Below, one piece after another: positions 40,735-46,472 of a stretch of 46,472 nucleotides of DNA. The notes under the pieces are model-generated. The model was not told the DNA's origin. It worked only from the letters and a program-made list of their open reading frames with translations, and did not search any database. Each line of letters opens with the position of its first letter. Positions within the stretch are counted from its first letter, which is position 1. The stretch comes from Blastomonas sp. CACIA14H2. Lineage in GTDB: Bacteria; Pseudomonadota; Alphaproteobacteria; Sphingomonadales; Sphingomonadaceae. Both the position numbers and the translations under genes were made by a program. The stretch spans positions 1 to 46,472 of the forward strand of contig AYSC01000035.1 in assembly GCA_000503195.1 (NCBI GenBank), written 5' to 3'.

Positions 40735-41861
40735 CAATTCGACCCTCCCTGCGCACGGGGAGCTTCGACCGTGCTCTCCTGCATCTTCTTGCGCAGCTCG
40801 GGCAGCGGCAGATAGGGGGTCACATTGCCCGGTTCGATGATCGTCTTGTCAAGCTTGGACAGCACCCGCTCCATGGTCTCGTAATACATGCGCCGGCGCG
40901 TCACTTCGGGCGCGAGGCGATATTCCTCGTACACCTTGTCGAACGCGGCGGCCTCGCCCTGGGCAGCGGCGGTGAGCTGCTGCGCATAGGCGCGCGCCTC
41001 GTTGAGATAGGTCTGCGCTTCCTGCTGCGCGGCGGACACCGCCTTGAACGCCTCGTTCACCGCTTCGGGCGGGTCGGCCTTCTTGATCGCGACGCCCTGC
41101 ACCTGGATGCCCGAGCGATAGCTGTCGAGCAGCTCCTTCATCCGCTGCTCGACCTTCTGCTCGACCTCGATACGGCCGGGGCCGATCGCATCATCGAGCG
41201 TCACTTCGGCGACGCTGGCGCGCATCGCGGCCTCGGCGGCTTCGCGGATCGTCGCTTCGGGATCGGCGAGCTGGAACAGGTAGAGCGTCGGGTCCTTGAT
41301 CGTCCAGCGCACCGAATAGGCCAGGTCGACCAGGTTCTGGTCGCCGGTGAGGATCAGGTTTTCCTGCGTTCCCGCCGCCGGAATGTCGATGGTGCGGATG
41401 TTCTGCACATCGACCGTCTCGAACGATTCGATCGGCGCGGGCAAGGTCAGCGCGATGCCGGGCTCGACCGTGCGCGAATAGCTGCCGAGGAAGGTGACGA
41501 CGCCACGCTCCTGCGGGCCAACGCGGTGGAAGCTCGAGAGCACCAGCCAGGCGACAACGACCACGCCGATCGCGATCGGCACATAGCTCTTGCCATTGGG
41601 GCGCTTGGGCAGGCCGCCGAAGCCGCCGCCGCGGAAACCGCCGCCGCCACCGCCACCGGGCCGCCGCTTGAACAGATCCTCGATATTGTTGGCCTTGCGA
41701 CCGCCGGTGCCGCCATTGCCCTGGGGCTGCCAGGGGTTGCGCGGGCCGGAGCCGCCTGCGTTGGAACCGCCGCCATTGCCGCCATCGCTGCCGCCCGAAC
41801 CGGAATCGCCCGAGCCGCCCGAACCTCCCGATCCGCTGCCCCAGGGGCTGTTATTGGCCAT
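40734..41861 (-). CDS. hflK: HflK, band-7 protease modulator with Gly/Ser-rich N terminus
   Basis: HflK is the larger partner of HflC. This 375-residue protein opens with an extremely glycine/serine-rich stretch (about residues 1-65, starting MANNSPWGSGSGG), followed by a second glycine block (PGGGGGGGFRGGGFGGLP). One transmembrane helix (YVPIAIGVVVVAWLVLSS) and an SPFH domain (VGPQERGVVTFLG to about residue 320) follow. HflK N termini are usually Gly-rich, but this one is long. The ATG at 41861 is the natural start. It is divergent from the mrp-type gene. Confidence 0.94.
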   Translation of the reverse strand: MANNSPWGSGSGGSGGSGDSGSGGSDGGNGGGSNAGGSGPRNPWQPQGNGGTGGRKANNIEDLFKRRPGGGGGGGFRGGGFGGLPKRPNGKSYVPIAIGVVVVAWLVLSSFHRVGPQERGVVTFLGSYSRTVEPGIALTLPAPIESFETVDVQNIRTIDIPAAGTQENLILTGDQNLVDLAYSVRWTIKDPTLYLFQLADPEATIREAAEAAMRASVAEVTLDDAIGPGRIEVEQKVEQRMKELLDSYRSGIQVQGVAIKKADPPEAVNEAFKAVSAAQQEAQTYLNEARAYAQQLTAAAQGEAAAFDKVYEEYRLAPEVTRRRMYYETMERVLSKLDKTIIEPGNVTPYLPLPELRKKMQESTVEAPRAQGGSN

Positions 41862-42045
41862 CGTCAATATGCGGGGGAACCACCCGGTCAGTCTTGTCAT
41901 AGGACCTTTATAGGTTGTGCCTTCGCAAAAAACAGGGGTTTCATGCGCTTGTATTGTGCGTTGGCACGCATTTCGTCTAGGCGGGGCGGAGCGCCAGCGG
42001 GCAGGGCATGCCCGGCGGGCGCACCGTTTCATGCGCGAGGGACCG

Positions 42046-43026
42046 ATGGCAGAGCTGAACGAGATCGAAGCCGTGGCGGCAGCCGCCAGCGAAGGCCGCG
42101 CCAGCGCGGTGAAGCTGCGCGAGGGCGGCGTGGTGTCGCTGGTGCTCGACGTCGCCGGGCTCGAGCCGCTGGCGCGCGACAGACTGGAGATCGCGGTCAA
42201 GGGCGCACTGCTCAAGATCGAGGGTGTGACCAGGGTGCAGGTCGCGATGACCGCCGAGCGCCGCCCGCCCCGGCTGATCGTCGTGGGAAGCGGCAAGGGC
42301 GGCGTGGGCAAATCCACCTTCTCGGCCAATCTCGCGGTCGCGATGCACCGCGCCGGTCGCAAGGTCGGGCTGGTCGATGCCGATATCTATGGTCCGTCGC
42401 AACCGCGCCTGTTCGATTGCGAGGACACAAAGCCCACCGCGCGCGACCAGAAGCTGGTGCCGGTGCCCAACGACTTCGGCGTGCCGATCCTGTCGATGGG
42501 CCACCTGGTGCAGCCGGGCCAGGCGATCGCGTGGCGCGGGCCGATGGCAGGCAATGCCCTGGGCCAGCTGATCGACGCGCATTGGGGCGACATCACCGAC
42601 ATCATCGTCGACCTTCCGCCGGGCACCGGCGACGTGCAGCTCTCGATGCTGCAGAAACACAAGCCCGCCGGCGCGGTGATCGTCTCCACCCCGCAGGACC
42701 TGGCGCTGATGGACGCAGTGCGCGCGATCAGCCTGTTCGAGCAGGGCAATGTCCCGATCATCGGGCTGATCGAGAACATGGCGGGCTATGTCTGCCCGCA
42801 TTGCGGCGAGCTGTCCGATCCGTTCGGCATCGGCGGCGCGGAAGCGGCGGCGCAATCGATGAGCCTGCCGTTCCTCGGCCGGGTGCCGCTCGACATGACC
42901 ATTCGCCGCGCTTCGGATGCGGGGGTTCCTCCCGCCTCAGGCGAGGGGCTGATCGCCGATGCGTTCGGCAGCATCGCTGCGCGCATATCGACCTGGATCG
43001 ACAACCGTTTCGGTACGGCGGGCTGA
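42046..43026 (+). CDS. mrp: Mrp/ApbC-type iron-sulfur cluster carrier ATPase
   Basis: This 326-residue protein has a short DUF59/MIP18-like N-terminal domain (about residues 1-72) and a deviant Walker A GKGGVGKST (83-91). VGLVDADIYGPS and the cluster-site CPHC (C250 and C253) within NMAGYVCPHCGE follow. Mrp proteins bind and transfer 4Fe-4S clusters to target enzymes. The ATG at 42046 behind GAGGGA is chosen. It is followed after 6 bases by the molybdenum enzyme gene, and the cluster-binding neighbours are consistent with a metal-enzyme context. Confidence 0.94.
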   Translation: MAELNEIEAVAAAASEGRASAVKLREGGVVSLVLDVAGLEPLARDRLEIAVKGALLKIEGVTRVQVAMTAERRPPRLIVVGSGKGGVGKSTFSANLAVAMHRAGRKVGLVDADIYGPSQPRLFDCEDTKPTARDQKLVPVPNDFGVPILSMGHLVQPGQAIAWRGPMAGNALGQLIDAHWGDITDIIVDLPPGTGDVQLSMLQKHKPAGAVIVSTPQDLALMDAVRAISLFEQGNVPIIGLIENMAGYVCPHCGELSDPFGIGGAEAAAQSMSLPFLGRVPLDMTIRRASDAGVPPASGEGLIADAFGSIAARISTWIDNRFGTAG

Positions 43027-43032
43027 GCGCAC

Positions 43033-45336
43033 ATGGCGATGATCACGCGGCGCGGGCTGCTGATCACGGCGGCGGCAGGGGCGGGTCTGACCGTCGCCTG
43101 GGCGCTGTGGCCGCGCCGCTATGACGACCCGCCCGGCTTTGCAGAGGGCGAAGCAGCGTTCGGCGCGTTCCTGCGCATCGCCACCAACGGCACGGTGATC
43201 GTCGCCAATCCGCATTGCGAAATGGGCCAGGGCGCGGGCACCGTGCTCGCGCAGATCGTGGCGGAAGAGCTCGGCGCGGACTGGCGCACCATCGCGCTCG
43301 AGCCCGCACCGCCCGCGCCGGTCTTTGCCAACAACCGGCTGGCGAGCGAATGGGTGCCGCTGCTGATGCCGGCAGGCTGGACGCTGCAGCCCGACGAGAA
43401 CGACATCCTGATCAGGCGCTGGGCGGCGATGCGCGATTTCGTCGTCACCGCGGGCGATACCGAAGTGACCGCGTACGAGCCGGGCTATCGCGCCGCAGCG
43501 GCGACCGCGCGCGCTATGCTGTGCCAGGCGGCGGCGGACCGCTGGGGCGCTGCGGTCGAGGAAACCGATACGCGCGACGGGTTCGTCGTCTGGGGCAACG
43601 AGAAGCTGCGCTTTGCCGAGCTGGCCGAGGAAGCGGTGGGCTATCCCGTGCCCAGCCCGGCCCCGCTGCGCACCACGCTGCCCGGCAATGTCCGCGCCGA
43701 ACCGATCGGCGATGCGCCACCCTTCGCGCGGCTCGACCTGCCCGCCAAGGTCGATGGCAGCGCCACCTTCGCGGGCGACGTGCGTTTGCCCGACATGGTC
43801 TATGCCGCGATCCGCCAGGGGCCGGTCGGTGCGGTACGGCTGGAAAGCGTCAGCCGCAAGCCGGCGGACGGCGTCACCGGGCTGATCGACGTGGTCCAGG
43901 GCGAGGGCTGGGTGGCCGCAGTCGCGACCAGCTGGTGGGGGGCGGACAAGGCGGTGCGGCTTTTGCGCCCGCGTTTTGCGCATATCGGCGGCAGGCTATC
44001 GGGCGACCAGATCGCCGAACGGCTCGACAAGGCGCTCGACGGGCCGGACAAGGGCGGACGCACCGGCTATCGCATGTTCGCGCGCGGCGAAGAGGACTCA
44101 GGCTTTGCCTCGGCCAAGGGACTGGCGGCGCGCTACAGTATCGCCGCCGCGCCGCATGCCACGCTGGAGACCGGCGCCGTCACCGCGCGCTTTGCCGACA
44201 ACCGGCTCGAACTCTGGGTCGCGAGCCAGGCGCCGCAGGTCGCGCGCCGCCGCGCCGCTGATGCGCTCGGCATTCCGGCGGCCAATGTGCAGATCTATCC
44301 GATGCCTGCGGGCGGATCGTTCGACCGCAGGCTCGACGACGATCTGGTGGCGCCTGCGGCCATCCTCGCCCGCGATCTGCGCCGCCCGGTGCAGCTGATG
44401 CGCTCGCGCCTGGAGGAATCCGCGCGCGACCCGGTGCGCACGCCAGCCGCCGCGCGCGTTGCTGCGCTCACCGACACCGAGGCGAATATCCGCGCGCTCT
44501 CGGTCAAGATCGCCTGCCCGCCCAGCGCGCGCGAATTCGCGCAACGGCTGTTCGACGACGCGCATCCGACGGACGCGATCGAGACGACCAGCGGCGAGGC
44601 CGACCGCATGGCGGTGGCAGGCGCGATGGTGCCCTATGATATCCCGCATCTTGCGATCGATCATTACCCGGTGCGCATCGACGTACCGACCGGGCGCTGG
44701 CGCGGCAACGCGGCGAGCTATGGCGTGTTCGTCACCGAGACCTTCATCGACGAGCTGGCCGCGCGCGGACGCCGCGAGCCGCTGTCCTATCGCGTCCAGA
44801 TGCTGGGCCAGAATATCCGGCTCGCCAATTGCCTGACGCGCGTCGCGGGGCTGGGCGAATGGGATGGCGGCATGGACAATAGCGGCCAGGGCGTCGCCTG
44901 CTGTTCGTGGAACGGCGCGCATATCGCGGTGATCGCCAGCGCCTCGCGCGCCAGCGATGGCGCCGATGGTGGCACCGGACGCGGCGGCTTCCGGGTCGAA
45001 CGCCTGTCTGCCGTGGTCGATGCCGGACGAATCATCAATCACGACATAGCCTTGCAACAGATCGAGGGCGGCATGATATTTGGCCTTGCGATGGCGATGG
45101 GGTGCGCCACCGGCTGGACCGATGGCTATCCCGATGCCAGAGCGCTCAATGACCTTTCCCTGCCGCTGCTCGCGGACATTCCGGAGATCCGTGTGGACCT
45201 TATCGAAAGCCAGGAGCCGCCTGCGGGGCTGGGCGAGATCGGCGTGCCCGCCGTCGCCCCCGCCATTGCCAATGCGCTCGCTTCGGCAACCGGCCTGCGC
45301 CTGCGCCAGCTTCCCCTGCTGTCAGGTGGCCTGTGA
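43033..45336 (+). CDS. Tat-exported molybdenum hydroxylase large subunit (isoquinoline 1-oxidoreductase beta type)
   Basis: This 767-residue protein belongs to the xanthine dehydrogenase family, aldehyde/isoquinoline oxidoreductase beta group. A twin-arginine signal MITRRGLLITAAAGAGL starts it. The molybdopterin-contact motif EMGQGAGTVLAQIVAEELG and the C-terminal GLGEIGVPAVAPAIANAL with the catalytic Glu (about residue 736) follow. Such subunits bind molybdenum cytosine dinucleotide and normally need a small 2Fe-2S subunit, which is not encoded in this window. The ATG at 43033 precedes the Tat signal. The substrate is unknown. The stop overlaps the hemH GTG. Confidence 0.87.
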   Translation: MAMITRRGLLITAAAGAGLTVAWALWPRRYDDPPGFAEGEAAFGAFLRIATNGTVIVANPHCEMGQGAGTVLAQIVAEELGADWRTIALEPAPPAPVFANNRLASEWVPLLMPAGWTLQPDENDILIRRWAAMRDFVVTAGDTEVTAYEPGYRAAAATARAMLCQAAADRWGAAVEETDTRDGFVVWGNEKLRFAELAEEAVGYPVPSPAPLRTTLPGNVRAEPIGDAPPFARLDLPAKVDGSATFAGDVRLPDMVYAAIRQGPVGAVRLESVSRKPADGVTGLIDVVQGEGWVAAVATSWWGADKAVRLLRPRFAHIGGRLSGDQIAERLDKALDGPDKGGRTGYRMFARGEEDSGFASAKGLAARYSIAAAPHATLETGAVTARFADNRLELWVASQAPQVARRRAADALGIPAANVQIYPMPAGGSFDRRLDDDLVAPAAILARDLRRPVQLMRSRLEESARDPVRTPAAARVAALTDTEANIRALSVKIACPPSAREFAQRLFDDAHPTDAIETTSGEADRMAVAGAMVPYDIPHLAIDHYPVRIDVPTGRWRGNAASYGVFVTETFIDELAARGRREPLSYRVQMLGQNIRLANCLTRVAGLGEWDGGMDNSGQGVACCSWNGAHIAVIASASRASDGADGGTGRGGFRVERLSAVVDAGRIINHDIALQQIEGGMIFGLAMAMGCATGWTDGYPDARALNDLSLPLLADIPEIRVDLIESQEPPAGLGEIGVPAVAPAIANALASATGLRLRQLPLLSGGL

Positions 45337-46361
45337 GCGATAGCGAAATTTCCCGGTCGGGCATGGCGCCGCCGCCCGAGCATCCGCCGATCCTGAGGCC
45401 CAGGGTCGGCGTGCTGCTGATCAATCTCGGCACGCCCGCTGCTCCCACGACCAAGGCGGTGCGCGATTATCTTGGCGAGTTTCTCTCGGACAAGCGCGTC
45501 GTCGAAATCCCGGCAATCGTCTGGCAGCCGCTGCTGCGCGGCGTCATCCTCAACACCCGGCCGCAGAAATCCGCCGCCGCCTATGCAGAGGTCTGGACCG
45601 ATCACGGATCGCCGCTGATGGTCTATTCGCGCCGCCAGACCGAAGCGCTGCAGCAGCGGCTGGGCGACGGCGTGCTGGTCGATCTCGCGATGCGTTACGG
45701 CCAGCCCTCGATCGAATCGCGGATCATGGCGATGAAGCAGGCCGGGTGCGACCGCATCCTGCTCGCCCCGCTCTATCCGCAATATTCGGGCGCGACCACG
45801 GGCACCGCCAATGACAAGGCGTTTGAGGTGCTGCAGGCGATGCGCTGGCAGCCCGCGATCCGCACGCTGCCGGCCTATCACGACGATCCCGCGCATATCG
45901 ATGCCTTGAAGCGCAATATCGAGCATGCCATCGCCTCGCTCGATTTCGAGCCCGAAGAGATCGTCACCAGCTTCCACGGCATGCCGCTGCGCACGCTGCA
46001 TCTGGGCGATCCCTATCACTGCCAGTGCCGCAAGACCGCGCGCCTGCTGAGCGAGGCGATGGGGCGCAACCTGATCGTCTCGTTCCAGTCGCGCTTCGGC
46101 CGCGCCAAATGGCTCGAGCCTGCGACCGACGCGACGCTCGAGGCGCTCGGCAAGAAGGGCGTCAAGCGCATCGCCATCGTCGCGCCGGGCTTTTCGGTCG
46201 ATTGCCTCGAGACGCTCGAGGAACTGGCGATCCAGGGCCGCGAGCAGTTCGAGCATGCGGGCGGCGAGAAATTTGCCTACCTGCCGTGTCTGAATGCGAG
46301 CGCGGAAGGCATGGACATGCTCGAGACGATCGTGCGGCGCGAACTCACGGGCTGGGTTTGA
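45333..46361 (+). CDS. hemH: Ferrochelatase
   Basis: HemH inserts Fe2+ into protoporphyrin IX in the last step of heme synthesis. This 342-residue protein has VGVLLINLGTPAAP, the active-site His in FTSFHGMP-like TSFHGMP (H215), and YHCQCRKTARLL and FSVDCLETLEELAIQG with the metal-site Glu residues. The GTG at 45333 overlaps the stop of the molybdenum enzyme gene (GTGA), implying coupling; an ATG at 45363 is the alternative. Full family length. Confidence 0.95.
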   Translation: MSDSEISRSGMAPPPEHPPILRPRVGVLLINLGTPAAPTTKAVRDYLGEFLSDKRVVEIPAIVWQPLLRGVILNTRPQKSAAAYAEVWTDHGSPLMVYSRRQTEALQQRLGDGVLVDLAMRYGQPSIESRIMAMKQAGCDRILLAPLYPQYSGATTGTANDKAFEVLQAMRWQPAIRTLPAYHDDPAHIDALKRNIEHAIASLDFEPEEIVTSFHGMPLRTLHLGDPYHCQCRKTARLLSEAMGRNLIVSFQSRFGRAKWLEPATDATLEALGKKGVKRIAIVAPGFSVDCLETLEELAIQGREQFEHAGGEKFAYLPCLNASAEGMDMLETIVRRELTGWV

Positions 46362-46472
46362 TCCGGACTGGGCGCGCGCTTCCCTGCCCCCACGCCCGCT
46401 CAGCCTGAGCCTGTCGAAGGCCCCGCGCCGCCGCTCCGGCCAGTCCACACGTCACCCCCGCGCAGGCGGGGG
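46362..46472. repeat. Intergenic palindromes at the window end
   Basis: After the hemH stop lies a CCTGTCGAAGGCCCC stretch. Then GTCA and CCCCCGC (46455-46461) pair with GCGGGGG (46466-46472). This is the third copy of the BIME element seen at 20.8 and 38.1 kb. The window ends inside it, so its second hairpin cannot be seen. No gene is visible. Confidence 0.6.

Noticed and set aside
41961-41977. Second sigma-54-like site (TTGGCACGCATTTCG) before mrp
   Set aside because: The -24 block is present but the bases 10 nt after GG are GT instead of GC, so the -12 element is missing.

Overview
The window reads as ordinary chromosome from a high-GC alphaproteobacterium, most likely of the order Sphingomonadales. 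The grounds are the strong GC3 bias (long antisense shadow frames everywhere), the gene set (DUF885 metallopeptidase, TIGR01244-type phosphatase, PhaB-type acetoacetyl-CoA reductase, short second-type GluRS, HisN-type histidinol phosphatase, TonB-dependent heme-type receptor followed by a DUF6607 protein) and the GTCACCCCCGC / ATTCCCGCG palindromic intergenic repeats typical of that group. No rRNA, tRNA, CRISPR array, prophage or insertion sequence was found.

Layout. 1-5.4 kb, minus strand: a LytS/LytTR two-component pair, gamma-glutamyltransferase with a DUF2061 membrane protein behind a Fur-like box, and pyrD. 5.5-10 kb: exported DUF885 metallopeptidase, a possible small RNA ending in a strong terminator, an AraC-type regulator, an RsbW-like ATPase divergent from a FecR-domain protein and an OmpA-type lipoprotein. 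10-14.5 kb, plus strand: fhs, metX, metW and a renalase-like flavoprotein (one-carbon and methionine metabolism). 14.5-17 kb, minus strand: a large TPR membrane protein followed by an undescribed array of four tiny uncharged peptides. 17-20.8 kb: an Atm1-type ABC exporter operon and a hypothetical gene. 20.9-26 kb: dapE, a cupin, and a Fur-boxed heme-type TonB receptor with its DUF6607 partner. 26-30 kb: hisN, an exported cupin, prs (frameshifted in this sequence) and nadE. 30-32 kb: a Phd/VapC toxin-antitoxin pair whose toxin gene overlaps gltX. 32-35 kb, minus strand: queG, a HAD nucleotidase and dapD. 35-38 kb: a NatAB-type ABC exporter convergent with phaB. 38-42 kb, minus strand: hflK, hflC and a DegP/HtrA protease (envelope proteolysis). 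42-46.4 kb: an Mrp-type Fe-S carrier, an orphan Tat-exported molybdenum hydroxylase large subunit and hemH.

The outstanding item is at 14474-15129 on the minus strand. Four consecutive ORFs of 27-35 codons, each with its own Shine-Dalgarno, encode paralogous hydrophobic peptides with no charged residue at all. They align without gaps over 27 columns and end in the same A-S-V/I-x-P-G motif. Upstream lies a near-consensus sigma-54 promoter (GG and GC exactly 10 nt apart), and about 110 bp before its predicted start is a perfect TGGGAAA-A-TTTCCCA palindrome, the usual place for an activator site. Together these suggest an activator-dependent, stress- or signal-induced set of membrane micropeptides of unknown function.

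Other points: prs carries a one-base homopolymer deletion that is probably an assembly or sequencing error; the TA promoter overlaps its own palindromic operator; three TGCGAAT iron-box half-sites mark a small putative iron regulon; and mutually exclusive hairpins lie between fhs and metX.
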